Positions 10,077-19,091 of a stretch of DNA of 64,000 nt are shown here, piece by piece (positions within the stretch are counted from its first letter, which is position 1; every line of letters starts with the position of its first letter). The stretch spans positions 124,001 to 188,000 of the forward strand of contig WYBW01000022.1 of assembly GCA_011525685.1 (NCBI GenBank), read 5' to 3'. A program made the position numbers and the translations under genes. A model generated the notes under the pieces. That model saw only the letters and a program-made list of their open reading frames with translations. It ran no database searches and was not told the origin of the DNA. The stretch is from Verrucomicrobiia bacterium. GTDB taxonomy: Bacteria > Verrucomicrobiota > Verrucomicrobiia > Limisphaerales > JADLHS01.

Positions 10077-11570
10077 ATGAGTCGAACATTGAACTGGCAG
10101 ACGATCAAACAGGAATGGTTTGGAAATGTGCGCGGCGATTTGCTCGCGGGTATCGTGGTGGCGCTGGCGCTCATTCCCGAGGCCATCGCTTTCTCGATCA
10201 TCGCGGGTGTTGACCCGAAGGTGGGCTTGTATGCGTCGTTCTGCATCGCGGTGGTGATCGCGTTTGTCGGCGGGCGGCCCGGGATGATCTCCGCCGCCAC
10301 GGGCGCGATGGCGTTGTTGATGGTGACGCTGGTGAAGGAACACGGCCTGCAATACCTGCTCGTGGCGACGCTGCTCACCGGCGTGCTGCAAATCATCGCG
10401 GGCGTGCTGCGCATCGGCAGTGTGATGCGGTTTGTCTCGCGCTCGGTGATGACCGGGTTCGTCAACGCGCTGGCAATTCTGATTTTCATGGCGCAGTTGC
10501 CCGAGTTCAAAGGCGCGGGCGTGACCGTCTATGCGATGGTCGCGGCGGGACTGGCGATCATTTACATCCTCCCGCGTTTCACCAAGGCCGTGCCGTCGCC
10601 ACTGGTGACGATCATCGTGCTCACGGTGGTGTCCATCGTGTTCAAGCTGGACGTGCGGCATGTGGGTGACTTGGGCGAACTGCCGTCCTCATTGCCGGTG
10701 TTTCTCTGGCCGGATGTGCCGTGGAATCTGGAAACGCTCCGCATCGTCCTGCCCTATTCGCTCGGCCTCGCGGCGGTTGGGTTGCTCGAATCGCTGATGA
10801 CGGCGCAAATCGTGGATGATCTCACCGACACGCCCAGCAACAAGAACCGCGAATGCACGGGGCAAGGCATCGCCAACATTGTCTCCGGCCTGTTCGGCGG
10901 CATGGCCGGTTGCGCGATGATCGGGCAATCTGTCATCAATGTGAAATCCGGCGGGCGCGGGCGGTTGTCGGCATTCACTGCTGGCGGGGTGTTGCTGGTG
11001 CTGCTCGTAGTGCTTGGGCCGTGGGTGAAACAGATTCCCATGCCCGCGCTCGTGTCCGTGATGATCATGGTGTCCATCGGCACGTTCTCGTGGGCGTCCT
11101 TCGGCAACCTGCGCGTGCATCCGAAGAGCACCAGCCTGGTGATGATTTCCACGGTCGTGGTCGTGGTCTGGACGCACAACCTCGCGCTTGGCGTGGCCGT
11201 GGGCGTCTTGTTAAGCGCGCTTTCCTTCGCGCGCAAGGTGGCGCAAATCATCCGCGTGCGCAGCGAACTCGACGAAGCCGCCGAAACGCGCACCTACACC
11301 GTGCAGGGACAGGTGTTCTTTGCCTCATCGCCGGAATTCCTCGCCGCGTTCGATTTCAAGGAAGCGGTCGCCAAGGTGCGGATTGACGTGAGCCACGCGC
11401 ACTTCTGGGATTTGACCTCCGTGGGCGCGCTCGACAAGGTCGTGCTGAAGTTCCGGCGCGAAGGCGCGGAAGTGGAAATCATCGGCCTCAACGAAGCCAG
11501 CACCACCATCGTGGACAAGCTCGCCATCCACGATAAACCCGGCGCGCTGGAACGAATGCTGGAGCACTGA
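10077..11570 (+). CDS. SulP-family anion (sulfate) permease with STAS domain
   Basis: A 497-residue polytopic membrane protein. The N-terminal SulP signature ([19 protein letters not shown]) is followed by about ten to twelve hydrophobic helices, then a C-terminal STAS domain from about residue 400 ([22 protein letters not shown]). The family carries sulfate, bicarbonate or other anions, and substrate cannot be assigned from sequence. The length is usual for a bacterial SulP protein. A universal stress protein gene follows after 24 bases, probably in the same transcript. Confidence 0.92.
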   Translation: MSRTLNWQTIKQEWFGNVRGDLLAGIVVALALIPEAIAFSIIAGVDPKVGLYASFCIAVVIAFVGGRPGMISAATGAMALLMVTLVKEHGLQYLLVATLLTGVLQIIAGVLRIGSVMRFVSRSVMTGFVNALAILIFMAQLPEFKGAGVTVYAMVAAGLAIIYILPRFTKAVPSPLVTIIVLTVVSIVFKLDVRHVGDLGELPSSLPVFLWPDVPWNLETLRIVLPYSLGLAAVGLLESLMTAQIVDDLTDTPSNKNRECTGQGIANIVSGLFGGMAGCAMIGQSVINVKSGGRGRLSAFTAGGVLLVLLVVLGPWVKQIPMPALVSVMIMVSIGTFSWASFGNLRVHPKSTSLVMISTVVVVVWTHNLALGVAVGVLLSALSFARKVAQIIRVRSELDEAAETRTYTVQGQVFFASSPEFLAAFDFKEAVAKVRIDVSHAHFWDLTSVGALDKVVLKFRREGAEVEIIGLNEASTTIVDKLAIHDKPGALERMLEH

Positions 11571-11594
11571 ACCCTTCGACCGCATACTCTCATC

Positions 11595-12449
11595 ATGCCA
11601 ACGATTCTCGCCTGCACCGACGGCTCGACTTACGCGCCGAGTCTTTACCAACACACCGCCTGGGCCGCCCAACGTCTCGCCGCCGGCGTCGAAGTGCTCC
11701 ACGTGCTCGATCATCATCGCGAACGCGCCCCCGGCGTGGACTTCAGCGGCAGCATCGGCATGGACGCCAGCGCGCATCTGACCGAGGAACTGGTCAAACT
11801 TGAAGAAACGCAAGGCCGCGTCCAGCGCCTCAAAGGCAAAGCCATTCTCGAAGACGCGAAACATCAGCTCACCGCCGCCGGCCTCACCATCATCACCATA
11901 ACGCAACGCCACGGCACACTGGTCGAAACTTTGGAAGAACTTGAACCACGCTGCGATCTCGTGGCCGTTGGCAAACGCGGCACACACGCCGCCACCGCCA
12001 AGGAACATCTCGGCGCGAATCTCGAACGCGTCGTCCGCACCGCCGTGCGCCCCGTGCTGGTGACGCCGCCGCAGTTTCAGCCCATCGAAAAATTTCTCAT
12101 CGCCTACGACGGCGGCCCAAGCGTGACCAAGGCAATTGAATTCGCGCTGACCAGCCCGTTGCTCAAAGGACTCGGCTGCCACCTGCTGCGCGCCGGCCAC
12201 ATTGACGACAAAGCGAAATGGTATCTGGAGGAAACGGCCACCAAATTACGGAACAGCGGTTACACCGTCACCACCCACGCCATTGACGGCGCACCGGAGA
12301 AAGTGATTGCCGAAGTGATCCAGCGCGAGCGCATCCAATTGCTCGTCATGGGCGCGTATGGCCATTCGCCGATCCGCGCGTTCATTCTCGGCAGCACCAC
12401 CACGAACATGGTGCGCACCTGCCCCGTTCCCGTGCTCATGTTTCGTTGA
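11595..12449 (+). CDS. Tandem universal stress protein (two UspA domains)
   Basis: 284 residues forming two UspA-like alpha/beta domains (about 1-150 and 155-284). The second ends with the ATP-binding type motif GAYGHSPIRAFILGSTT followed by the typical VRTCPVPVLMF strand. The first has the weaker counterpart VGKRGTHAATAKEHLGANLERVVR. Tandem Usp proteins are cytosolic nucleotide-binding stress proteins. It follows the SulP gene by 24 bases and may modulate transport, since Usp-permease pairing is common. Its end is 7 bases from the convergent DksA-like gene. Confidence 0.9.
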   Translation: MPTILACTDGSTYAPSLYQHTAWAAQRLAAGVEVLHVLDHHRERAPGVDFSGSIGMDASAHLTEELVKLEETQGRVQRLKGKAILEDAKHQLTAAGLTIITITQRHGTLVETLEELEPRCDLVAVGKRGTHAATAKEHLGANLERVVRTAVRPVLVTPPQFQPIEKFLIAYDGGPSVTKAIEFALTSPLLKGLGCHLLRAGHIDDKAKWYLEETATKLRNSGYTVTTHAIDGAPEKVIAEVIQRERIQLLVMGAYGHSPIRAFILGSTTTNMVRTCPVPVLMFR

Positions 12450-12456
12450 AGAGATT

Positions 12457-12801
12457 CTACCGTATGGCCGACTCCGCGCACTTCACGCAAACCACCGCGT
12501 CCGGCTGCGCTTCGAGACGCTCGATTGCGATTGGCCCTTTGCAGCGGCGGCACTGGCCATACGTGCCATCCGCGACCGCTTTGAGCGCATTGCGCACCCG
12601 CAACAGGGACTGTTGCTGGCGCGCTTTCAAACCGAGCGCCATTTGCTGCGATTGAATGGCGTCCATGCGGGAGAGGCGTCCGATGGATGTGTCCAGCGTC
12701 ACGGGTGCGGTGGCTTCGGCCTTCCCTTCCACCGCCGCGCTCAGTTCAACCTCCATTTCTTCAAGCTGCTTTTTGAAATGTTCGAGTTTACCTGAATCCA
12801 T
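12457..12801 (-). CDS. DksA/TraR-type C4 zinc-finger protein
   Basis: 114 residues: an N-terminal helical hairpin-like part rich in Glu/Lys and a C-terminal four-cysteine zinc finger (CRRCKGPI then CVKCA), the TraR/DksA arrangement. Such proteins bind the RNA polymerase secondary channel or act as small zinc proteins. It is shorter than E. coli DksA (151 residues), like many DksA-like paralogues. It lies 79 bases downstream of the flavoprotein gene on the same strand and could be transcribed with it. Confidence 0.85.
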   Translation of the reverse strand: MDSGKLEHFKKQLEEMEVELSAAVEGKAEATAPVTLDTSIGRLSRMDAIQSQQMALGLKARQQQSLLRVRNALKAVADGTYGQCRRCKGPIAIERLEAQPDAVVCVKCAESAIR

Positions 12802-12880
12802 TTAGCGCCAGTTTATCATTGGGGCGTGAATGGCGCGAGTGATACCGATGGTCCGCCTCGCCGCAAATCGGAAGCTGACC

Positions 12881-14404
12881 TCACCGCTGCCAGGCGAGCC
12901 AGCGGTTCATCAGGTTTTTCACGAAGGGCGTCAGGCGCGTGCGATTGTAGAGGTCGCCGGTTTTGCGGATGGCTTCGGCTTGCGTCGGATACGGATGAAT
13001 CGTCGCGCCGATGGTCTTGAGGCCGAGTTTGCCTTTCATCGCGAGCGTGAGTTCGCCGATTAAATCGCCGGCGTGAGCGGCAACCACCGTAGCGCCGAGG
13101 ATTTCATCCGTGCCTTTGCGCACGTGGACGCGCACGAAACCTTCGGTCTCGCCGTCGAGAATCGCGCGGTCCACCTTGCTCAATTCCTGCGTGAAGGTGT
13201 CCACTTCGATGCCCTTCTCCTTGGCCTCCTTCTCGTAAAGGCCGACGTGCGCGATTTCCGGCGAGGTGTAGGTGCTCCACGGAATGATGAGTGAACTGGC
13301 TTTCGCGCGGCCCTTGAACAGCGCGTTCTGAATGACGATGCGCGCCATAAAATCCGCCGCGTGCGTGAACTGATACGGCGAACAAATGTCGCCACACGCG
13401 TAAATACGGGGGTTGGTCGTCTGCAACCGGTCGTTGACCTTCACGCCCTTTTTGTCGAACTCCACGCCGACAGTTTCGAGGCCGAGTCCCTCGACGTTGG
13501 GGGCACGCCCTACGGCAACCAGCAGTTGATCCACTTCCACGTCATAGCCCTTGCCGTGCGACTCCACTTGCAAGCGGACGCCGCCCGCACTCTTGGCAAG
13601 CTTGAGGTCTTTGCCGCAGCAGAGCAGTTTGACGCCATCGCGTTCCATCGCAGCTTTGACGATGGCTGCCGCGTCCTGGTCTTCACGCGGGAGAATGCCG
13701 TGAGTGGCTTCAATCAAAAACACTTCCGAGCCAAACCGCGCGAAGCTCTGCGCCATCTCGCAGCCAATCGGGCCTGCGCCGATGATGCCGAAGCGCTTGG
13801 GCAGTTCCGTAAGCGTGAACAGCGTTTCGTTGGTGAGAAACGGAACGTCTTTCAAACCGGGAATCGGCGGCGCGGCAGCCCGCGCACCGGTGGCGATGAC
13901 AGCTTTGGCAAAACGCAGCGTCTGCCCGCCGACTTCGATGGTGTCCGGGCCGGTGAACTTGCCCGTGCCGAGGAACACGTCCACGCCGAGTTCGGTGAAG
14001 CGTTTGGCAGAGTCATGTGGGCTAATGTCCGCGCGGAGACGGCGCATCCGCTCCATGACTTTGCCGAAATCTATGGTCGTGCCATTGGGAACATTCACGC
14101 CGAATTCCGCCATATCGCGAACCCCGGCAGCTTTGCGAGCAGCACGGATGATGGCTTTGGATGGCACGCAACCGACGTTGAGGCAATCGCCGCCCATCAA
14201 GTGCTTTTCGATGAGCGCAACCTTTGCGCCGAGTCCCGCCGCACCTATGGCGGAAACCAGTCCCGCCGTGCCGCCGCCAATGACAACGAGGTTGTATCGC
14301 GGCGCGGGCGTGGGATTTTTCCAGTCCACCGGATGGACGTTGGCGACGAGTTTCTGATTATGCGCGTCCCACGGAAGGACGGGCGTTTGATTTTGTTCGC
14401 TCAT
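12881..14404 (-). CDS. Mercuric reductase-like pyridine nucleotide-disulfide oxidoreductase
   Basis: A 507-residue FAD flavoprotein with the FAD-binding GGGTAGLVSA near the N-terminus, the redox-active disulfide GGDCLNVGCVPSKA, a central NAD(P)-binding GAGPIGCEMAQ, and the dimerisation domain with HPYPTQAE. It belongs to the MerA-like branch but has no N-terminal metal-binding domain, and its C-terminus lacks the vicinal cysteines that hand Hg(II) to the active site. It is therefore unlikely to be a true mercuric reductase. The start MSEQNQ at 14404 was chosen; residues encoded further upstream would overlap the TVP38 gene. It is the last main gene of the sigma-DUF547-TVP38 group. Confidence 0.87.
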   Translation of the reverse strand: MSEQNQTPVLPWDAHNQKLVANVHPVDWKNPTPAPRYNLVVIGGGTAGLVSAIGAAGLGAKVALIEKHLMGGDCLNVGCVPSKAIIRAARKAAGVRDMAEFGVNVPNGTTIDFGKVMERMRRLRADISPHDSAKRFTELGVDVFLGTGKFTGPDTIEVGGQTLRFAKAVIATGARAAAPPIPGLKDVPFLTNETLFTLTELPKRFGIIGAGPIGCEMAQSFARFGSEVFLIEATHGILPREDQDAAAIVKAAMERDGVKLLCCGKDLKLAKSAGGVRLQVESHGKGYDVEVDQLLVAVGRAPNVEGLGLETVGVEFDKKGVKVNDRLQTTNPRIYACGDICSPYQFTHAADFMARIVIQNALFKGRAKASSLIIPWSTYTSPEIAHVGLYEKEAKEKGIEVDTFTQELSKVDRAILDGETEGFVRVHVRKGTDEILGATVVAAHAGDLIGELTLAMKGKLGLKTIGATIHPYPTQAEAIRKTGDLYNRTRLTPFVKNLMNRWLAWQR

Positions 14405-14424
14405 TAAATTCCCTGTTGCCGTTG

Positions 14425-15177
14425 CTACGCAATTTTCTCGGCCAGTGCTCGTTTGGCGATGCGCGTAACAAACACGGTCACGATGACGGTGGCCAGCAGG
14501 CCAACGCCATAGAGCACCCACTCGCCGGTGGTGCGCGTCCGCTCGCCGGTGGCGGCTTTGGCCAGCGAGCCGAGATACACATACATCACCGTGCCGGGCA
14601 TCATGCCAATCCACGAGGCGAGCACGTAATGGCTGAGTTTCACCCGCGTGAGGCCGAAGGCGTAATTCAACAGCGTGAAGGGAAACACCGGCGAGAGCCG
14701 CGTCAGCCCGACGATCTTCCAGCCCTCGTTCGCGACGGCTTTGTCTATCGCGGCAAATCGTTCGTTGCCTTCAATCTTCCGGGCTATGGCATTGCGGGCC
14801 AGGTAGCGCCCGACGAGAAAAGCGGCAGTCGCCCCGAGCGTTGAACCGATGGAGACATAAACCGAACCCCACGCTACGCCAAAAATTGCGCCAGCACCGA
14901 GCGTCAGCGCTGAACCGGGGATGAACAGCACGGTGGCAACGATGTAAAGTCCGATGAAGATGACTGCACCCCACGGCCCAAGTTGTGCAATCCAATCGAG
15001 TCCGTGTTTCAGCCGGTCCTGCAAATGTAATTCTTTGAAGCCGACAAACAGCACGATGGCGATAGCCGGATAGAGCAGCCATTTCCAGCTAAAGCCGGAT
15101 TTGGTGGCGGACTTTTTGGGTCTGGTCACAGGAATGTTGTCAGTGTGTGTGGTCATCGTAAATTGGCCGGCCATCAT
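14425..15177 (-). CDS. TVP38/TMEM64-family (DedA-like) membrane protein
   Basis: About 250 residues with an N-terminal membrane segment, the SNARE-associated/VTT core (FIPGSALTLGAGAIFG, then GATAAFLVGRYLAR), RLSPVFPFTLLNYAFGLT, and a C-terminal helix. VTT proteins act in membrane lipid scrambling or transport. The start is uncertain: ATG at 15177, 15174 or 15156, none with a clear Shine-Dalgarno. The MerA-like gene begins 20 bases after the stop. TVP38 genes often sit beside MerA-like flavoproteins and ArsS-type radical SAM genes. Confidence 0.85.
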   Translation of the reverse strand: MMAGQFTMTTHTDNIPVTRPKKSATKSGFSWKWLLYPAIAIVLFVGFKELHLQDRLKHGLDWIAQLGPWGAVIFIGLYIVATVLFIPGSALTLGAGAIFGVAWGSVYVSIGSTLGATAAFLVGRYLARNAIARKIEGNERFAAIDKAVANEGWKIVGLTRLSPVFPFTLLNYAFGLTRVKLSHYVLASWIGMMPGTVMYVYLGSLAKAATGERTRTTGEWVLYGVGLLATVIVTVFVTRIAKRALAEKIA

Positions 15178-15184
15178 TCGGTTT

Positions 15185-15253
15185 GTAGCAGCCGACGTGA
15201 GTCGGCTCTGACTTTCTGCGATTCAAATGGAGCGGACTCACGTCCGCTGCTAC
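15185..15253. repeat. Palindromic dispersed repeat (GTAGCAGC...GCTGCTAC type)
   Basis: A 69-bp element with outer ends GTAGCAGCCGACGTGAGTC and its near-complement GGACTCACGTCCGCTGCTAC. It contains two inner hairpins (GCCGAC gtga GTCGGC and AGCGGAC tca cGTCCGCT). It sits between the DUF547 and TVP38 genes. A second copy in reverse orientation lies inside a coding region at 59839-59914, which defines it as a mobile or dispersed REP-like family. Confidence 0.85.
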
Positions 15254-15282
15254 AGGGTTAACAGTGCGCGGCGTCATTTGCT

Positions 15283-16044
15283 TTATTCGTTAAGCGACCA
15301 GTCATAATCGGTGTAGCGGATTTTGAAACCGTCCGTGGCAGTCACCTTGCCCGGCCAGTAAGGTTTCAACGCGACGAGCACTGAGCCGGACTTCTTTTCA
15401 AAGTCGCTGCCATACCATTTGAAAATGGGCGAGAGATAAACGACGCGCTCAGATGCGGCGATCCGGTTCTTGGTGGATTCCGCGAGAAATTGTTTGGCCT
15501 GGTCCGCGAGTTGTTCTTCGAGCCGCACGCCAACGTAAGCCTCGCCGCGCAAGGGCGGACAGCCTTTCGCCGCGCACACGAGCACGAAGTGCAATCGTGG
15601 CTCGGCGTAGTCCACGCGCAGAATTTTGTGCTCCACCGTGTTCAAGTCCATTGTCTCTCCGAACAGCTTCACAACAGGTTGATCCCACGGGCCATCGAGA
15701 AAGCCGCCAATGTCCTTGATGCTCTTGAGCGGGTAATGGTCAATGATGAGTTTCAACGTGTAGGCGTTGTAGGCGTTGCTCAAGAAAGCGATTTGCTGCG
15801 GTTCGCTCCACTTCTTGAAGTCGGCCTTGCTGACGGCAGCAACCTGGACGAGATAACGATTCAAATCCTCGGGATGCGCCTTCAACCCGGCGTAGTCCAC
15901 GCGGGCGTTCTTCACGCGCTGCTTGAGCACCGCATCGAACAGCGCGTGCGATTGGTCAAATTCAGCCGCGGCAGCGCGTGAGGCGAACAAGGCGAAGCCA
16001 AGCGCGAGTGCGCAAAGTGTCCGGGTGAAGTTTAGTCCTGTCAT
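15283..16044 (-). CDS. Exported DUF547 protein
   Basis: 253 residues with a signal peptide (MTGLNFTRTLCALALGFALFASRAAA) and the DUF547 core: YNAYTLKLI, the long acidic/aromatic strand region, and LVCAAKGCPPLRGEAY with its conserved Cys pair. The function of DUF547 is unknown; it often accompanies TVP38 and MerA-like genes, as here. The start at 16044 was chosen because the upstream extension would overlap the sigma factor gene in another frame and lacks a signal peptide. The gap to the sigma gene is 56 bases. Confidence 0.85.
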   Translation of the reverse strand: MTGLNFTRTLCALALGFALFASRAAAAEFDQSHALFDAVLKQRVKNARVDYAGLKAHPEDLNRYLVQVAAVSKADFKKWSEPQQIAFLSNAYNAYTLKLIIDHYPLKSIKDIGGFLDGPWDQPVVKLFGETMDLNTVEHKILRVDYAEPRLHFVLVCAAKGCPPLRGEAYVGVRLEEQLADQAKQFLAESTKNRIAASERVVYLSPIFKWYGSDFEKKSGSVLVALKPYWPGKVTATDGFKIRYTDYDWSLNE

Positions 16045-16100
16045 ATTCAATAGATGGGAACGATTTGCGGGCCTGGATATTCCAATGCGGTGCGTCATTA

Positions 16101-16706
16101 TTACACAGCGCACGACATCGCGTGCCCTTGGAATCGCGCCGCCCATCCGGGGTTGCGACAACTGATGGCGGTTGGCGACGGGGCTTGCAACCGGCGGCGG
16201 AGAAGGTCTTTCCCCCGCGACATCCGCGACATGATCGTGCCGATGGGCAAGTCCAGCACTTCCGCCATTTCCTTGTAGGACAGTTCCTCCAGATAGAACA
16301 GCGCCAGCGGCGCGCGATATTTTTCTTCCAACTGCTGAAGCGCGGCGACCACGAGCGAACCGTCGAGGGCTTCGGCGTGTTGGGGAGTAATCGTAGGCAG
16401 TTCCCATTCCGCCGCATCAACGGACATTTCAGGAAAGCGCGTGGCATGACGCCGCCGCCCAAGGAACTGCCGATAAAGCGTCGTGAACAACCAGCTTTTC
16501 ACCTTGCGCGCGTCGCGGATGGCGTCGCCCTTGGTGAGCAGGACGCGGTAGGTATCCTGCGTCAAATCCGCCGCGTCACTTTCGCTGCCCGCCAGGCCGA
16601 AGGCGAATTTGTAGAGCGCTTCGTAGAACTGCTCGACGGCCCAATCATAATCCACTCCCGCCGCTGGTGCGGCTTCCGGCAGTAATGTCGTTATCTGATC
16701 GTTCAC
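16101..16706 (-). CDS. ECF-type RNA polymerase sigma factor
   Basis: About 201 residues. Region 2 is visible in FAFGLAGSESDAADLTQDTY and KSWLFTTLYRQFLGRRR, and region 4 in YRAPLALFYLEELSYKEMAEVLDLPIGTIMSRMSRGKDLLRRRL. GTG at 16706 is the likely start, since the longer frame runs back into a repeat-rich spacer. It heads the DUF547-TVP38-MerA-like operon. It is closely similar to the sigma factor at 50959-51510 that heads the ArsM/ArsS operon, so the two operons may share a regulatory logic. No anti-sigma gene is adjacent. Confidence 0.87.
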   Translation of the reverse strand: MNDQITTLLPEAAPAAGVDYDWAVEQFYEALYKFAFGLAGSESDAADLTQDTYRVLLTKGDAIRDARKVKSWLFTTLYRQFLGRRRHATRFPEMSVDAAEWELPTITPQHAEALDGSLVVAALQQLEEKYRAPLALFYLEELSYKEMAEVLDLPIGTIMSRMSRGKDLLRRRLQAPSPTAISCRNPGWAARFQGHAMSCAV

Positions 16707-16815
16707 ACCCCCACTTCGCGGCGAGGTGGGAATCCTTACAGGATTTCTGCATGGGCCGCTGGCGGAGGCCGGGCGGTCGTTGCCCCTGAAGGAGGTGAGC
16801 GATGGTGGGCGCATG

Positions 16816-17412
16816 TTAAGTCTGGCGGCGGAGTTGGGTTTCAAGCTCGGCAATCCGGGCCTTGAGTGGAGCAATCGCTTCCTCAACCTCGGCGGCGGTG
16901 TAGCGCGGCGTGATGTATTTCGGACAGTTCCAGTCGAACGACACGACTTCGATCAAAACCACACGCTCGACAATGCCATGCGTTTCCGGCTCGGCGAACT
17001 GCCCGACGAGTTCCGGGTGTTGCCGGGCGTCTTCAACGCGGGCGCGGCCAAGAATCTTGAGGCGCTCGCGCCGGGGATAGTCCATGAGAAACAGCGCGAC
17101 GCGGTCGCTGGCGGCGAGATTGCCGGTGGAGAGCATCTGGCGATTCCCTTTGTAATCGGCGAAGGCCAGTTGCGTCGGGCTGACGACGCGCAGGAAGCCG
17201 GATTTTCCGCCGCGATGTTGAACGTAGGGCCAGCCGTTCTCGCTGACGGTCGCCATGTAGAAAGAATCCCGCGCTTCAATGAAGGCGCGCTCGTCGTTGG
17301 TTAGCGCGTCGCGTTCCGGCTGCGGCGGGATGTTCTGCGAACGCCCGAAGTAGTGCTGCTGGGCAGCGAGCACTTTGGGCGTGAAATAGGTTTCGAGATA
17401 GCGTCCGGCCAT
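16816..17412 (-). CDS. Pyridoxamine 5'-phosphate oxidase-family flavin-binding protein
   Basis: A 198-residue split-barrel protein. Motifs ARDSFYMATVSENGWPYVQHRGGKSGFL and LAFADYKGNRQMLSTGNL are typical of the PPOX-like FMN-binding group with an extended C-terminus. The end is a short coiled segment (AAEVEEAIAPLKARIAELETQL). Substrate unknown; relatives are general FMN or F420 oxidoreductases. It is the last gene of the operon 19682-16816, separated from the DsrE gene by a hairpin repeat. The start at 17412 was chosen because the preceding sequence is repeat. Confidence 0.85.
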   Translation of the reverse strand: MAGRYLETYFTPKVLAAQQHYFGRSQNIPPQPERDALTNDERAFIEARDSFYMATVSENGWPYVQHRGGKSGFLRVVSPTQLAFADYKGNRQMLSTGNLAASDRVALFLMDYPRRERLKILGRARVEDARQHPELVGQFAEPETHGIVERVVLIEVVSFDWNCPKYITPRYTAAEVEEAIAPLKARIAELETQLRRQT

Positions 17413-17468
17413 AGCGAATGGAGGGTTGAGAGTTGAGGGTTGATAGTCCGAACTGCCCCACGCCTTGT

Positions 17469-17495
17469 CCCTCTCCCCATTGGATGGGGAGAGGG
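17469..17495. repeat. Perfect hairpin repeat in the DsrE-PPOX gap
   Basis: Ten-base perfect arms CCCTCTCCCC and GGGGAGAGGG around a 7-base loop, followed by GGCCGGGTGAGGGG, the usual wording of a very common dispersed repeat. It lies between two genes of the operon and may stabilise or attenuate the transcript. Confidence 0.85.
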
Positions 17496-17527
17496 TGGCT
17501 GATGGCCGGGTGAGGGGTTGATTGCGT

Positions 17528-17899
17528 TTAGAACACCAGCGTCTGCCAGCCTTCGGCGAGGTAGCGGCGGATGCTTGCGAGTCCGGGCGTGCCGGGCAGC
17601 GCGTGGTCCTTGATTTCGGGCAGGCCACACGCGGCAACTTCCTTCGTCGTGCCGAAGACGGCAGAGCAACCGCACGAAGCGCCAGTGATGACCGGACGCA
17701 CGGCGTTGTAAAGGCCGTTGGCCGGGTGCGAGAGGTTGGTGAGTTCGGCGGGCCAGCGTGTGCCTGCGCCGGAGAAGATGACGTTGACTTCGTCGTTCTT
17801 GGCCTGGGCTTCGGCGGCGAGCGCGAGCGCGTTGAAAGCGCGACCGAGCGCTTCTTCGCCGTTCTTGGGATCGGAGGTGATGATGATGGCTAGTTTCAT
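17528..17899 (-). CDS. DsrE/DsrF-like family protein
   Basis: 123 residues with the DsrE fold signature: the N-terminal strand MKLAIIITSDP, EEALGRAFNALALA, VNVIFSGAGTRW, and the cysteine-containing loop GASCGCSAVFG. Family members act in sulfur relay or as small redox-linked proteins. It sits between the nitroreductase and PPOX genes, consistent with a thiol/redox stress operon. The exact partner is unknown. Confidence 0.82.
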   Translation of the reverse strand: MKLAIIITSDPKNGEEALGRAFNALALAAEAQAKNDEVNVIFSGAGTRWPAELTNLSHPANGLYNAVRPVITGASCGCSAVFGTTKEVAACGLPEIKDHALPGTPGLASIRRYLAEGWQTLVF

Positions 17900-17954
17900 G
17901 TGTTTGCTTTTGTGTTTTTTGTTTGTGTTTTGGGACTACGAAAGGCTTGGTGGC

Positions 17955-18566
17955 TCAGGAGGCGGGATAGCGGTCGTTGATCACGACTTCACTGTCGGGC
18001 AGGCGCTCGCCGCGTGGCCATGCGGGTTGGGTGGGTTTACCGATGGCGACCATGAAGCTGATTGCGTGGTCGGCAGGGAGGCGGATCAACTTCGCGACGG
18101 CATCGGCATCGAAGCCCACCATCGGACAGGAATCGTAGCCGAGTCCTCGGGCGGCGAGCATGAGCGTCATGCCGGCAAAGCCCGTTGAACGCATGGCTTC
18201 ATCACGGATGAGCTGCGGCTTGCCGTCGTAGAACGGCGTGAGCGCGGGGACGAGAACATCCTGCACTGCCTGCGGCGCGTGACTCCAATAGCGGGCGGGA
18301 TTCTTCACGTGCGCCTTGAGGTCGGCGCAGAGGATGACGAGCAAGGAAGCATCGGTCACCTGCGCCTGATTCCAAGCGACGGCCCGAATCTGCTTCCGCA
18401 ACTCCGGGTCGCGCACGAGCACGAAGCGGTAGTTCTGCATGTTGAAGGACGAGGGTGCGAGCTTGGCGAGTTCGATCAACCGCGCAATTTCAGCATCGGT
18501 CAGGCGATGGTTCGGGTCGTAATGTTTGACGGAGCGACGGGTTTCAATGGCTTCGATTGCGGTCAT
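17955..18566 (-). CDS. Nitroreductase-family flavoprotein
   Basis: 203 residues, the usual length. Motifs AIETRRSVKHYDP (N-terminal FMN contact), LAPSSFNMQNYRFVLV, and the central ARGLGYDSCPMVGFD. These enzymes reduce nitro compounds, quinones or enoates with NAD(P)H and FMN. It lies in the operon reading from 19682 to 16816 and fits detoxification of electrophiles or nitrosative products. The start MTAIEAIETRR is well placed, 30 bases after the DUF1348 stop. Confidence 0.9.
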   Translation of the reverse strand: MTAIEAIETRRSVKHYDPNHRLTDAEIARLIELAKLAPSSFNMQNYRFVLVRDPELRKQIRAVAWNQAQVTDASLLVILCADLKAHVKNPARYWSHAPQAVQDVLVPALTPFYDGKPQLIRDEAMRSTGFAGMTLMLAARGLGYDSCPMVGFDADAVAKLIRLPADHAISFMVAIGKPTQPAWPRGERLPDSEVVINDRYPAS

Positions 18567-18596
18567 GATTGAATGAGTTCTTGGGACTGATTTGGT

Positions 18597-19064
18597 TCAC
18601 AGGTCCAAGTCGGACAGACGCGGTTCGGCGGTGGGGCGCGAGCCTTGCGGCCAGCGGAATTTGCGGTCGGCCTCGGCGATGGGCTGGTCATTGATGCTGG
18701 CGAAGCGACGGGCCATGTAACCGTGCGCGTCGAACTCCCAGTTCTCATTGCCGTGGGCGCGATACCACTGGCCGGTGGCGTCGCGGAATTCATACTCGAA
18801 GCGCACGGCGATGCGATTGCCGGTGAAGGCCCAGAGCGTTTTCTTGAGGCGGTAGTCCAATTCACGCGCCCACTTGCGTTTGAGGAACGCGACGACTTCG
18901 GCCCGACCGCGCACGAACTCGGCGCGGTTGCGCCATTCGGTGTCCTCGGTGTAGGCGAGCGCGACTCGTTCGGGGTCGCGGCTGTTCCAGGCGTCCTCGG
19001 CCATCTGAACTTTTTGGCGCGCGGTTTCCTCGGTAAACGGCGGGAGTGGAGGACGGGCATTCAT
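18597..19064 (-). CDS. DUF1348 (SnoaL/NTF2-like) protein
   Basis: 155 residues matching the DUF1348 family: [39 protein letters not shown], and the near-C-terminal [15 protein letters not shown]. It has an NTF2-like fold with a cavity and no known catalysis. It is usually found beside nitroreductase and AhpD-like genes, as here. The stop lies 30 bases before the nitroreductase start. Confidence 0.88.
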   Translation of the reverse strand: MNARPPLPPFTEETARQKVQMAEDAWNSRDPERVALAYTEDTEWRNRAEFVRGRAEVVAFLKRKWARELDYRLKKTLWAFTGNRIAVRFEYEFRDATGQWYRAHGNENWEFDAHGYMARRFASINDQPIAEADRKFRWPQGSRPTAEPRLSDLDL

Positions 19065-19091
19065 GGAAAAAAGTAGTTCGTGATTCGTGGT

